A stretch of DNA of 64,000 nucleotides from an uncultured Bacteroidales bacterium (lineage in GTDB: Bacteria; Bacteroidota; Bacteroidia; Bacteroidales; UBA932), in the NCBI GenBank assembly GCA_944326245.1, contig CALVDF010000015.1, forward strand, positions 1 to 64,000, written 5' to 3'. The position numbers and the translations under genes were made by a program. The notes beneath the pieces were generated by a model. It saw nothing but the letters and a program-made list of their open reading frames with translations. It did no database searches and was not told the DNA's origin. Below, one piece after another: positions 26,063 through 37,557 of this stretch. Each line of letters starts with the position of its first letter. Positions within the stretch are counted from its first letter, which is position 1.

Positions 26063-27793
26063 TCATTCTTTTATCTTTTTGTCGATACTGTAAAGCTCCA
26101 GTACTTTCTCCCTGTACTTTGCCGGAGTCATTCCAACCTCTTCTCTGAAAATCTTATAGAATGTGGTAAGAGAGCTGAAACCGGCGTCTCCAGCAACTGC
26201 TTTCAACGGCACGTCCGACGAGACATCCGAAAGGATACTTACAGCCTCCGCTATCCGGTAACTGTTGACATATTGATTGAAACTTTTCCCGGTTTTCTCG
26301 TTCACGACTTGAGACAGATACGTCCTGTTTGTCTTCATCATCTCGACAACCTCATCCCTAGTCAGATACTTTTTCCTGTAAATGTGCTCATTCCTCATCA
26401 TCGCCTCCAGTCTGAAGAACAGCTCTTCATTACTGCATGCGTCCTTAGTACCGGCGGCATTTCCTCTAAGCTCGTCCAGCTCGGATTGCAGTTCCCGTTC
26501 TTTCCTGATAGATTCATTATATTGTCTGACAATCCTAAGATACATCTTATTCTTATGGCGGTAGAGCAATATCAGGAAAAAGAGGATTATCACGGCTATA
26601 AGCACCACGAACAATGTAATCTGATACTCCCGGTTCCGTTTCATAAGACTGACTCTGGCCTGCTGAAGCTGTGCCTCCTTCTCAGCTGTCTGATACCTTA
26701 TAGTCAGTTCCTTCGTCACCCACTCCTGCTGAACGTCAAAAAGAACTCTGGACTCTTCATCATACATTTCATAATACTCCAATGCCCTTTTCCAGTTTTT
26801 CTGACTTGAATAAGCCTTTGACAGGCACATATACAACTGGGGATTGAATATCTTATTGGAAAATTTTACCGCGATATCCAGCCCCCTCTCCCCCACCTCG
26901 ACAGCACCTTTATAATCTCCGCATGACAAAAGATACTCAGCATAAGACATGCACACATATATCAACGACGTACTCTCCTGCCTGTCCTCCAAAAGACCGT
27001 CGTAGACATCCTCCAGTATCTTTCCGGCCTTATCCCTCTCTCCCAGTTTTCCTAAAATATTACCGTACAGAGCCTGAAGCACATATTCAGACGTATACTG
27101 CTTCAGACGGTTGTAACCGGCAGCCTCTTCCACGAAACGTACAGCTTCATGGTACCTCCCCTGAACAGTCTCCATCATCGCCAGACCGTATGCTCCGTAA
27201 AAAAGCATCAGGGTGTCTTTCTCCTCACACCCGGTCTCATACATATCGGAGACATACTCCAGACCGTCCACAGTACCTTTGAAAAAAGACGTAACAATCA
27301 GGTTTATAGCAAGGACGGAACCCTCATGATAATTATCCGTATACTCTAGCCCTTTCAAAAAACAAGAGACAGCCTTCTCAAAATTATATTCCGACTGGAG
27401 CGCCACTACTCCCTCGGCATTGTAGAGCATATATACCGGCCTGCTGCTTGCAAGTTCAACCCCGCGGCTCTTACACTGGGCCAGCAGGTCCTTGCCTTTT
27501 CCTATATAATATCGGGATGAGTCATACTCTGAACAATAATCAAATACATCCACAATATATGCGAACGCCTTGAGACTGTCATCCACAGACGCAGTACGCC
27601 CGGCCTCAGCCAGCATCCTGCGGGCCCATACATAAGCGCTGTCATACTGTGTCCTTCTGGCCGCCGCCACACATTCCCGGGCCAGACTGTCGAAGACACA
27701 CACCTCTCTCTCCCTCAGCATCTCTGTATTCTCCGAAGTGCTGCAGCTGAAAAGAGACAACATGCAGGACAATATCATCAGGCTATATCTCAT
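26063..27793 (-). CDS. TPR-containing transmembrane AraC-type regulator
   Basis: A 576-residue one-component membrane regulator. It begins with a signal-like stretch and lipobox (LSLFSCSTSE), continues with TPR-type helical repeats in the periplasm (about residues 30-360), then one transmembrane helix (about 385-405, ITLFVVLIAVIILFFLILLY). The cytoplasmic end is an AraC-type double helix-turn-helix (about 470-570: GKSFNQYVNSYRIAEAV and FSSLTTFYKIFREEVGMTPAKYR). Such proteins are thought to sense envelope signals and switch neighbouring genes. Its ATG overlaps the dnaG stop (ATGA), so it is translationally coupled to primase. The operon behind it (BACON and Ig-like lipoproteins) is the natural target. 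Confidence 0.88.
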   Translation of the reverse strand: MRYSLMILSCMLSLFSCSTSENTEMLREREVCVFDSLARECVAAARRTQYDSAYVWARRMLAEAGRTASVDDSLKAFAYIVDVFDYCSEYDSSRYYIGKGKDLLAQCKSRGVELASSRPVYMLYNAEGVVALQSEYNFEKAVSCFLKGLEYTDNYHEGSVLAINLIVTSFFKGTVDGLEYVSDMYETGCEEKDTLMLFYGAYGLAMMETVQGRYHEAVRFVEEAAGYNRLKQYTSEYVLQALYGNILGKLGERDKAGKILEDVYDGLLEDRQESTSLIYVCMSYAEYLLSCGDYKGAVEVGERGLDIAVKFSNKIFNPQLYMCLSKAYSSQKNWKRALEYYEMYDEESRVLFDVQQEWVTKELTIRYQTAEKEAQLQQARVSLMKRNREYQITLFVVLIAVIILFFLILLYRHKNKMYLRIVRQYNESIRKERELQSELDELRGNAAGTKDACSNEELFFRLEAMMRNEHIYRKKYLTRDEVVEMMKTNRTYLSQVVNEKTGKSFNQYVNSYRIAEAVSILSDVSSDVPLKAVAGDAGFSSLTTFYKIFREEVGMTPAKYREKVLELYSIDKKIKE

Positions 27794-29859
27794 ACTCTAT
27801 TCAAGTCTTTAATAAGAACATTCTTGATCTGAAGAAGAAGTTTAAGGTGGTGCATCGCTTCCTGCTGCTGCATCTCATCTTCAGACCTGCCGATAGTCTC
27901 CATCAGCTGTGCACAAGAGTGCTCCACATATTTGAGTTTGTAGACCAGCACGGCCTTGGGGACGTTCTTGTCTATAGTATTGCGCTCGGGTATCTGGGAC
28001 TTGAGGTACTCCTTGACGTTGATAACGTACTTGGCCTCGGTGATGTCCACCACGGCTACCGACACCTGCGGGTCCTGGCAGTTGACGAACTGCCTGAGTA
28101 TCCTGCCCTGCAGCACTTCTGGATCCCTCCCGGCCTCGGAAGAGTCCTCCTCTAGCAGCTGCCCGCGGAAGGAGAAATACATCCGGTATATCCTGCGGTA
28201 CAGTGGGTTCTGGAGCTCCAGATCATCGTCCTGCAACTGAGCGGAGATGTACTCCGCGACGGTGATACGCAGAAGCGGCGCCTCCGCGCCATAGGTCTTG
28301 CTCTCGTCAAACGTCAAGCTGTACTCTCCGAACTTCAGCAGATAGTAAATCAGTTCCCGCTCCACAGGATCCAGCAGCGGTACCGGATTCATGGCTGCCT
28401 CCGCCAAAGACGGGCTGCCGGCAGACGCCTGGACATCCTCCGCATCCGCAGCCCTTACCGCATCTTCCGCCACCGCACGCCGGGCCGCAGCCTCTTCCCT
28501 CCTCCGCTGCTCGAACTGCCCGGACTCTATCCTCCTGCGCCGCACCCGCGCCACTTCCGCAAACAGCACGTCCTCCTTCATTCCCAGCCTCTGCGCGCAC
28601 TGTTCTACATAGACGGACCTTGCAATCTGGTCCGGAATGACCGCTATCGTATCTATGATATCCCTGATCAGCTCCGCCTTACGTATCGGATCATGCTCTA
28701 TGGCGGATGAGAGCAGGTCGTATTTGAACTCTATGAAATCGGTCTCGTGCTCCGACAGGAAGTCCAGAATCTCCTGCCTCGTGTGGGAGCGGGCGAAGGA
28801 GTCGGGATCCTCCCCGTCCGGCAGCAGCACCACCTTGATGATCATCCCCTCCTCGAGCAGCATGTTGATACCGCGGAGGGAGGCCTTGATGCCAGCCGCG
28901 TCCCCGTCGTAGAGCACGGTGACATTGTTCGTGAAACGCTTGATGAGCCGGATCTGGTCCGTAGTCAGGGATGTGCCGGAGGATGCCGTAACATTCTCTA
29001 TTCCCGCCTGGTGCATGGAGATGACGTCGGTGTAACCCTCCACCAGGTAGCATTTCTGCTCGCGGGCGATGGCCGACTTGGCGAAGTAGATGCCGTAGAG
29101 GGAACGGCTCTTGTGGTAGATGTCGCTCTCGGGCGAATTGAGGTACTTGGCCACCGTCTTGTCCTCCCGCAGGGTCCTGCCGCCGAAGGCTATTACCCTG
29201 CCGCTGAGGGAGTGTATCGGGAAAATGACCCTCTCCCGGAATTTGTCCACCAGTTCCCCTCCATGCTCGTAGCAGAGGCCGGTGGAAAGCAGGTATTCCG
29301 CCTTATAACCGTTCTGCAGGGCGGTCCGGGGCAATGTCGCGGCGGCCGGTTCTCCGGCGAAGGCCCGTCCGGACGGGGACCACCCCAGCCCGAACTTGCG
29401 TATGGTCTCATCGGAGAACCCCCTCTTCTGGCGGAAGTAGGACAATCCTACGGAATGGCCCTCCGCAGTGTTGAAAAGGGCGTCAGCATAGAACTTGGAG
29501 GCAAACTCAGAGACAGCTATCATTGACTCGCGCTTGAGACGGTCGGCGGTATCCTCCTCGCTCTCCTCCTGCTCGTGCACTTCTATGCCGTATTTGCGGG
29601 CAAGATACTTGAGGGCCTCAGGATAAGTCATCTGCTCGTGCTCCATCACGAAAGTCACGGCACTGCCAGCCTTGCCGCATCCGAAACACTTGAATATGCC
29701 CTTGCTCGGGGAAACCGAGAACGAAGGGGTCTTCTCGTTGTGGAAGGGACAGCAGGCTATATAGTTGGCCCCGCGCCTCCTGAGGGTGACGAAGTCGCTG
29801 ATGACATCGACTATCTCCGTCGCATCCAATATCTTTTCGACTGTTGCTCTGTCAATCAT
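27790..29859 (-). CDS. dnaG: DNA primase
   Basis: Synthesises RNA primers for replication with the DnaB helicase. 689 residues from the ATG at 29859 (MIDRATVEKILDATEIVDVIS); a TTG three codons earlier is less likely. The N-terminal zinc-binding domain has CPFHNEKTPSF and FKCFGCGKAG. The TOPRIM core follows (YLVEGYTDVISMHQAG and VLYDGDAAGIKA, with the catalytic Glu and DxD). The C-terminal helicase-binding region carries a Glu/Ala-rich linker (about residues 425-465). It is coupled to the TPR-AraC regulator downstream by a 3-base overlap. Confidence 0.97.
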   Translation of the reverse strand: MIDRATVEKILDATEIVDVISDFVTLRRRGANYIACCPFHNEKTPSFSVSPSKGIFKCFGCGKAGSAVTFVMEHEQMTYPEALKYLARKYGIEVHEQEESEEDTADRLKRESMIAVSEFASKFYADALFNTAEGHSVGLSYFRQKRGFSDETIRKFGLGWSPSGRAFAGEPAAATLPRTALQNGYKAEYLLSTGLCYEHGGELVDKFRERVIFPIHSLSGRVIAFGGRTLREDKTVAKYLNSPESDIYHKSRSLYGIYFAKSAIAREQKCYLVEGYTDVISMHQAGIENVTASSGTSLTTDQIRLIKRFTNNVTVLYDGDAAGIKASLRGINMLLEEGMIIKVVLLPDGEDPDSFARSHTRQEILDFLSEHETDFIEFKYDLLSSAIEHDPIRKAELIRDIIDTIAVIPDQIARSVYVEQCAQRLGMKEDVLFAEVARVRRRRIESGQFEQRRREEAAARRAVAEDAVRAADAEDVQASAGSPSLAEAAMNPVPLLDPVERELIYYLLKFGEYSLTFDESKTYGAEAPLLRITVAEYISAQLQDDDLELQNPLYRRIYRMYFSFRGQLLEEDSSEAGRDPEVLQGRILRQFVNCQDPQVSVAVVDITEAKYVINVKEYLKSQIPERNTIDKNVPKAVLVYKLKYVEHSCAQLMETIGRSEDEMQQQEAMHHLKLLLQIKNVLIKDLNRV

Positions 29860-29895
29860 AGACTGCAAAAATACGTTAATTTTTACAATAAAAAA

Positions 29896-29923
29896 CCTCC
29901 TTATGTCTCACGACACAAGGAGG
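29896..29923 (-). terminator. Terminator of tRNA-Asn
   Basis: Hairpin CCTCCTT.TGTC / GACA.AAGGAGG followed on the minus strand by six T, 35 bases past the 3' end of the tRNA and upstream of dnaG. Confidence 0.8.
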
Positions 29924-29958
29924 AAAAAAATAACATTATGAAAACATAGTAAATCTCG

Positions 29959-30032
29959 CTCCCCTTCTAGGACTTGAACCTAGGACCCCCTGATTAACAG
30001 TCAGGTGCTCTAACCAACTGAGCTAAAGAGGA
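29959..30032 (-). tRNA. tRNA-Asn (GTT)
   Basis: 74 bases on the minus strand. The acceptor stem TCCTCTT/AAGGGGA (one G-U), D-arm with AGCTCAGTTGG, anticodon loop CTGTTAA giving anticodon GTT, and T-arm with GGTTCAAGTCC are all complete; the discriminator is G. No CCA is encoded. It has its own promoter and terminator. Confidence 0.97.
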
Positions 30033-30050
30033 ATTTTCCTTTCGGGACTG

Positions 30051-30080
30051 CAAAGATAGATAAATTTTTCTACTTGCAAA
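30051..30080 (-). promoter_or_regulatory. tRNA-Asn promoter
   Basis: TTTG (30077-30080), 18 bases, TATCTTTG (30051-30058) on the minus strand, 18 bases ahead of the mature tRNA 5' end. Confidence 0.7.
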
Positions 30081-30089
30081 AAAATAATT

Positions 30090-30097
30090 TAACTTTG
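30090..30097 (+). promoter_or_regulatory. -7 box of the HU-CCDC81 gene
   Basis: TAACTTTG matches TAnnTTTG and lies 24 bases before the ATG at 30122. It supports that start over the upstream ATG-like frame at 30074, which would begin before the promoter. Confidence 0.5.
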
Positions 30098-30121
30098 TGC
30101 AGAAAATTTTACAAAAATCTT

Positions 30122-30865
30122 ATGGACGTCCTTCTTCTTTCCCGCCTGCTCAAGGAGCTGATTATTGATAATGACCGCATTCCACTCCCTGGCATGGGCT
30201 ATTTCCAGACAGAGCCGATGCCGGCCCACTTTTCCGAAGACGGCAAGACGATCTACCCTCCTTCCAAGCGAATCTCGTTCAAAAGCGACGAAAGGGTTGC
30301 GGGAGACATGGTGGCCCAGTACTGCGCAGCCAGCACCGGAATGGACATCCATACGGCTTCCGTCGAGCTGGAAGCATTCCTCCGGCAGCTCAAAATCACG
30401 CTGCAGGAAAGGAAAAATGTAGAGCTTCCCGGACTCGGAAGGCTGCGGAGCACCCTTGACGGGACATTCTATTTCGTGGCAGAACAGGAAGGCGGGGTAT
30501 TCGACCAGGCCTTCGGGTTCGAGCCTGTCATACTCAAACCTGTCAGACCGGCCCAGGAGACGGCTCCCGCAGAAGACAACACCCATGAAAGCAGCAAGGG
30601 CACGGCTGCTGCGGAGGAGAAGCCGGCCGAAGAAAGACAGGCACCTCAACAGGAGCCCCAACAGCCATCGGCGACAGAGCCATCAGATACGGAGAAGCGC
30701 ACCGGCAAGGTACAGCACATCGTGTTCGTAATCCTTGCAATACTCGCTATCCTCATCATCGCGGCCGTCGTCGTCGTGGAACTTGGACGCAGCGGCCGTC
30801 TGGACAGGCTGATCTATTCGGACGAGGAGATCGAGCTCATGCAGCAGCACGGACTGGACAAATAA
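30122..30865 (+). CDS. HU-CCDC81 domain membrane protein
   Basis: A 247-residue protein with two tandem HU/CCDC81-type domains in about residues 1-140 (ELIIDNDRIPLPGMGYF and NVELPGLGRLRSTLDG are the beta-arm-like elements). A Pro/Glu/Ala-rich linker follows (about 150-205), then one transmembrane helix (about 209-232, FVILAILAILIIAAVVVVEL) and a short tail. Related Bacteroidales proteins usually end in a SPOR peptidoglycan-binding domain; here the tail after the helix is only about 20 residues, so SPOR is missing. The layout suggests cytoplasmic HU domains tethered to the inner membrane, possibly linking nucleoid or filaments to the envelope; that is inference. Confidence 0.82.
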   Translation: MDVLLLSRLLKELIIDNDRIPLPGMGYFQTEPMPAHFSEDGKTIYPPSKRISFKSDERVAGDMVAQYCAASTGMDIHTASVELEAFLRQLKITLQERKNVELPGLGRLRSTLDGTFYFVAEQEGGVFDQAFGFEPVILKPVRPAQETAPAEDNTHESSKGTAAAEEKPAEERQAPQQEPQQPSATEPSDTEKRTGKVQHIVFVILAILAILIIAAVVVVELGRSGRLDRLIYSDEEIELMQQHGLDK

Positions 30866-30867
30866 AA

Positions 30868-30896
30868 CACCCTGCCCGCAACACACGGACAGGGTG
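30868..30896 (-). terminator. Terminator of metG
   Basis: Hairpin CACCCTG.CCG / CGG.CAGGGTG followed on the minus strand by TTTTATTT. It also directly follows the HU-CCDC81 gene on the plus strand, so it may act both ways. Confidence 0.7.
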
Positions 30897-30920
30897 CCTG
30901 TATTCCTCTGCGGCCCTGGA

Positions 30921-32972
30921 CTAACCTATGGTCGCACCGTTGCGCAGTTTCTCTTCAGGAGCCACGATGCGCATCTTGCCGTCAGGCTGCTTTGCCATCA
31001 GGATCATACCCTTGGACTCTATACCGCGTATCTTGCGCGGAGCCAGGTTGGCCAGAATGCATATCTGCTTGCCCACCATCTGCTCGGGAGTGTAGTATTC
31101 GGCTATGCCTGACACTATAACCCTCTTGTCGATACCTGTATCTATGGTGAGTTTCAACAGTTTGTCTGTCTTCGGCACCCTTTCGGCCTCCAGTACCGTA
31201 GCTGTGCGTATATCCATCTTGCCGAACTCGTCGAACGTACATTCTGCCTTCTGCGCTTCTACCGGAGCGGCAGCGGCAGCTGCTGCGGCATTGGCCTTGC
31301 GGATGTTTTCGAGGCGCTCCATCTGGGCATTGATGGCTTCGTCCTCTATCTTCTCGAACAGCAGCTCGGCCTTGCCCAGCTGATGTCCGGCCGGAAGCAG
31401 ATCCTCACGTCCTATGTTGTCCCACTTCAGGACATCCTTAGGCAGATTGAGTATTCCCAGCAGCTTGTCGGACGAGAACGGGATAAAAGGCGAGAATGCT
31501 ATGGCCAGATCGGCACAGATCTTCAGCGAGACACTGAGAATGGATGCCGTACGGTCCATATCGGTCTTGGCAACCTTCCATGGTTCCGTGTCGGTGAGAT
31601 ACTTGTTGCCCAGACGGGCCAGGTTCATGGCTTCCTTGAGTGCCTCGCGGAAACGGTAGTGCTCCAGAGCATCGGTGATGGCCGCCTTGATGGCAGGTAC
31701 CTGCCCGAGAGTCGCGGTATCTATGGCCTCGGGTTTGAGGTCTTCAGGGACCTTGCCTCCGAAGTATTTGTGGGTCAGGACTACGGCACGGTTCACGAAG
31801 TTGCCGTAGATGGCCACAAGTTCTGAATTGTTGCGGGTCTGGAAATCCTTCCAGGTAAAATCGTTGTCCTTGGTCTCAGGGGCGTTGGCGCACAGCACAT
31901 AGCGCAGCACGTCCTGCTTGCCGGGGAAGTCCCGCAGATACTCGTGGAGCCAGATGGCCCAGTTGCGGGAGGTAGACAGCTTGTCACCCTCCAGGTTGAG
32001 GAACTCGTTCGCAGGCACATTGTCCGGCAGGATGAAACCGCCATGGGCCTTAAGCATCGAAGGGAACACTATGCAGTGGAAGACAATGTTGTCCTTTCCG
32101 ATGAAATGGACCATCTTGGTGTCCGGATCTTTCCAGTATTTCTCCCAGTCATCGGGGCGGGCCTCAATGGTATTGGAGATATAGCCGATGGGAGCATCGA
32201 ACCATACGTAGAGGACTTTGCCCTCGGTGCCCTCAACAGGCACAGGGATACCCCAGTCCAGGTCACGGCTCACCGCCCTGGGCTGCAGGCCGCCGTCCAG
32301 CCAGGACTTGCACTGTCCGTACACGTTGGTCTTCCACTCCTTGTGCTCTTCCAGGATCCACTGGCGGAGCCACGGTTCATACTCGTTCAGGGGCAGATAC
32401 CAGTGTTTGGTACGGCGCTTTACGGGAGGCTTGCCGCTCAGGGCCGAATGAGGGTTGATCAGCTCCTCCGGGCTGAGGGTACAGCCGCACTTCTCGCACT
32501 GGTCCCCATAGGCCCTCTCGTTTCCGCACTTGGGACAGGTACCGACTATATACCTGTCTGCCAGAAACTGTTTGGCCTCCTCGTCATAGTATTGCTCGCT
32601 CTCCTTCTCAATGAACTTGCCCTCGTCGTAGAGCTTGCGGAAAAAGTCCGAAGCCGTCTTGTAATGGGTCTTGGAGGTAGTCCGCGAATAGACGTCAAAA
32701 CTGATTCCGAACTCGGCGAACGACTCCTTGATAAGTTTATGGTATTTGTCCACGATATCCTGGGGTGAGCAGCCCTGCTTGCGGGCCTGGATGGTGATAG
32801 GCACCCCGTGTTCGTCCGAGCCTCCTACGAAAAATACGTCACGTCCGCACATTCGCAGATACCTGGCATAGATATCGGCAGGCACGTATACTCCCGCCAG
32901 GTGACCGATGTGCACTGGTCCGTTCGCATAAGGCAGAGCGGAGGTAACAAGATAACGTTTGTACTCTTTCAT
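30921..32972 (-). CDS. metG: Methionine--tRNA ligase
   Basis: Class I aminoacyl-tRNA synthetase that charges initiator and elongator tRNA-Met. 683 residues, the long dimeric form. The HIGH motif is [14 protein letters not shown] (residues 15-28); the zinc knuckle [19 protein letters not shown] lies near residue 145; the KMSKS-type loop is DKLSTSRN near residue 336. The C-terminal ~110 residues form the tRNA-binding OB-fold domain ([18 protein letters not shown]). A poly-Ala linker (about residue 560) precedes it. It ends at a good terminator; the GH2 gene is 12 bases upstream on the same strand. Confidence 0.97.
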   Translation of the reverse strand: MKEYKRYLVTSALPYANGPVHIGHLAGVYVPADIYARYLRMCGRDVFFVGGSDEHGVPITIQARKQGCSPQDIVDKYHKLIKESFAEFGISFDVYSRTTSKTHYKTASDFFRKLYDEGKFIEKESEQYYDEEAKQFLADRYIVGTCPKCGNERAYGDQCEKCGCTLSPEELINPHSALSGKPPVKRRTKHWYLPLNEYEPWLRQWILEEHKEWKTNVYGQCKSWLDGGLQPRAVSRDLDWGIPVPVEGTEGKVLYVWFDAPIGYISNTIEARPDDWEKYWKDPDTKMVHFIGKDNIVFHCIVFPSMLKAHGGFILPDNVPANEFLNLEGDKLSTSRNWAIWLHEYLRDFPGKQDVLRYVLCANAPETKDNDFTWKDFQTRNNSELVAIYGNFVNRAVVLTHKYFGGKVPEDLKPEAIDTATLGQVPAIKAAITDALEHYRFREALKEAMNLARLGNKYLTDTEPWKVAKTDMDRTASILSVSLKICADLAIAFSPFIPFSSDKLLGILNLPKDVLKWDNIGREDLLPAGHQLGKAELLFEKIEDEAINAQMERLENIRKANAAAAAAAAPVEAQKAECTFDEFGKMDIRTATVLEAERVPKTDKLLKLTIDTGIDKRVIVSGIAEYYTPEQMVGKQICILANLAPRKIRGIESKGMILMAKQPDGKMRIVAPEEKLRNGATIG

Positions 32973-32984
32973 TTTCTCTGTGAT

Positions 32985-36188
<3,204 letters not shown>

Positions 36189-36220
36189 TTATCTAAATTC
36201 TGTTGATTTCCAATAACTCG

Positions 36221-36251
36221 CAAAATTACTACAATTGAGCGATTTTTCAAA
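36221..36251 (-). promoter_or_regulatory. GH2 beta-galactosidase promoter
   Basis: TTTG (36248-36251), 19 bases, TAATTTTG (36221-36228) on the minus strand, 33 bases ahead of the start codon. Confidence 0.72.
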
Positions 36252-36263
36252 CCGCATAACAAT

Positions 36264-36290
36264 AAAAAAGGCGACCCGCCAAGGATCGCC
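36264..36290 (-). terminator. Terminator of the rpsF-rpsR-rplI operon
   Basis: Hairpin GGCGACC / GGATCGCC (arms 7-8 bases, minor mismatch) followed on the minus strand by six T, 24 bases past the rplI stop. Confidence 0.75.
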
Positions 36291-36314
36291 CTCCTTTACG
36301 GCATTACTGCCTTA

Positions 36315-36797
36315 TTACTCGGCTGCGGACTCTTCTGCAGCCTCGGAGCCGTCACCGACAACCTCGACCTTGAAGTCAGCCTTGATGTCCTTGTAGAACT
36401 TGGCACTTGCATCGTAGATACCGGCTTCCTTGATGTTGTCCATACCTGCGATGGTGATGTTGCGGCGGTCAACATCCACTCCGAGAGCGGCGATAGCTTC
36501 TGCTATCTGGATGTTGTTGACAGATCCGAAGATCTTGCCCTTTGAGCTCATCTTGGCTACAACCTTGACGGTAAGACCGTTGATCTTGGCTGCAAGAGCG
36601 CTTGCCTCCTCACGGAGCTTGGCTTCCTTGTGAGCCCTCTGGCGGATATTCTCAGCGAGTACCTTCTTGGCCGACTCGGTTGCAAGAATGGCCATACCCT
36701 GAGGGATGAGGTAGTTGACGGCATATCCGTTTCTTACCTTTACTATATCGTCTTTGTGTCCGAGATTGTGGACGTCCTGTTTCAGAATGATTTCCAT
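36315..36797 (-). CDS. rplI: 50S ribosomal protein bL9
   Basis: A 160-residue large-subunit protein. The N-terminal rRNA-binding domain has the family signature (about residues 13-40: GHKDDIVKVRNGYAVNYLIPQG), followed by the long connecting helix and the C-terminal domain; an acidic Ala/Glu-rich tail extends beyond the usual end. It is the third gene of rpsF-rpsR-rplI. A GGAGGAG sequence precedes the ATG, unusual for Bacteroidota. Confidence 0.97.
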   Translation of the reverse strand: MEIILKQDVHNLGHKDDIVKVRNGYAVNYLIPQGMAILATESAKKVLAENIRQRAHKEAKLREEASALAAKINGLTVKVVAKMSSKGKIFGSVNNIQIAEAIAALGVDVDRRNITIAGMDNIKEAGIYDASAKFYKDIKADFKVEVVGDGSEAAEESAAE

Positions 36798-36802
36798 ACT
36801 CT

Positions 36803-36809
36803 CTCCTCC
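36803..36809 (-). promoter_or_regulatory. Strong Shine-Dalgarno ahead of rplI
   Basis: GGAGGAG lies in the 12-base gap between rpsR and rplI, with 7 bases from GGAGG to the ATG. The site is not part of any coding sequence, so it is a dedicated ribosome-binding site in a phylum where such sites are rare. Confidence 0.75.
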
Positions 36810-37076
36810 TTATTTCAATAAGTCTGTTACGTAAGGAAGCAGTGCCAGATGTCTTGCACGCTTGACTGCCTGAGCGACCTTGCGCTGGAACTTCAGGGAA
36901 GTACCGGTAAGACGGCGGGGAAGAATCTTTCCCTGCTCATTGAGGAACCTCTTGAGGAACTCAGCGTCCTTGTAGTCGACATACTTGATATGCGCTTTCT
37001 TGAAGCGGCAGTATTTTTTCTTCTTAACCTCTACTGTAGGAGGGTTGAGAAATCTGATTTCGTTGTTTACGGCCAT
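36810..37076 (-). CDS. rpsR: 30S ribosomal protein bS18
   Basis: An 88-residue small-subunit protein that pairs with bS6 on 16S rRNA. The conserved core has [16 protein letters not shown] and [29 protein letters not shown]. It is 3 bases downstream of rpsF; the last codons of rpsF (K-E-E) supply a GGAGG eight bases from this ATG. Confidence 0.97.
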   Translation of the reverse strand: MAVNNEIRFLNPPTVEVKKKKYCRFKKAHIKYVDYKDAEFLKRFLNEQGKILPRRLTGTSLKFQRKVAQAVKRARHLALLPYVTDLLK

Positions 37077-37079
37077 GGC

Positions 37080-37457
37080 TTATTCCTCCTTTGTTGTATT
37101 TTCGGCAGCAGGAGCTGCGGCATTTTCCTTCTTGTTGGAGCGTCTGCGCTCTGAGTAGGCAATGGAATCCTTGTCCATCGCGAAAGTCAGGAAGCGGATG
37201 ATCCTCTCATCACGCCTGTACTGTGTCTCGAGCTTCTCGATGAACTGCGAATCGGCCTTGAACTCAAACAGGTGGTAGAACCCTGTTGTCTTCTTCTGAA
37301 TCGGATAGGCGAGCTTTCTCAGACCCCAATCCTCATCGTTCACGATCTCACCACCCTCGGAGATGATGAAGCCGCGATACTTTTCTACCGCTTCCTTTAT
37401 CTGTTCCTCAGATAAAACGGGAGTTGCAATGAAAACGGTTTCGTACTGTTTTAACAT
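37080..37457 (-). CDS. rpsF: 30S ribosomal protein bS6
   Basis: A 125-residue small-subunit protein. The start is set at the ATG at 37457 ([15 protein letters not shown]), the standard bS6 N-terminus; the longer open frame runs into the promoter. The core has [19 protein letters not shown] and the DERIIRFL motif. An Ala-rich tail ends in K-E-E. It is the first gene of the operon, after a strong promoter and a leader hairpin. Confidence 0.96.
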   Translation of the reverse strand: MLKQYETVFIATPVLSEEQIKEAVEKYRGFIISEGGEIVNDEDWGLRKLAYPIQKKTTGFYHLFEFKADSQFIEKLETQYRRDERIIRFLTFAMDKDSIAYSERRRSNKKENAAAPAAENTTKEE

Positions 37458-37486
37458 CTTGATAATTATTGAATTATTAATAAATA

Positions 37487-37512
37487 AGCCCTCTCCTGCA
37501 AAGGAAAGGGCT
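37487..37512 (-). promoter_or_regulatory. Hairpin in the rpsF leader
   Basis: Ten-base arms (AGCCCTTTCC / GGAGAGGGCT on the minus strand, one G-U) and a 6-base loop, starting one base after the -7 box and ending 29 bases before the rpsF ATG. It could be an S6:S18 autoregulatory leader element, or a terminator for pepD upstream; the T-run is poor (TTATTTATT). Confidence 0.45.
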
Positions 37513-37513
37513 G

Positions 37514-37544
37514 CAAATATAGCAATAAATGCCAAAAAACCAAA
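37514..37544 (-). promoter_or_regulatory. rpsF operon promoter
   Basis: TTTG (37541-37544), 19 bases, TATATTTG (37514-37521) on the minus strand, a perfect consensus match. Confidence 0.75.
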
Positions 37545-37557
37545 ATAAAGCTGGCCG

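Noticed and set aside
30074..30121. Upstream start for the HU-CCDC81 gene
   Set aside because: The extra codons cover the -7 box TAACTTTG and do not resemble the start of the HU domain.
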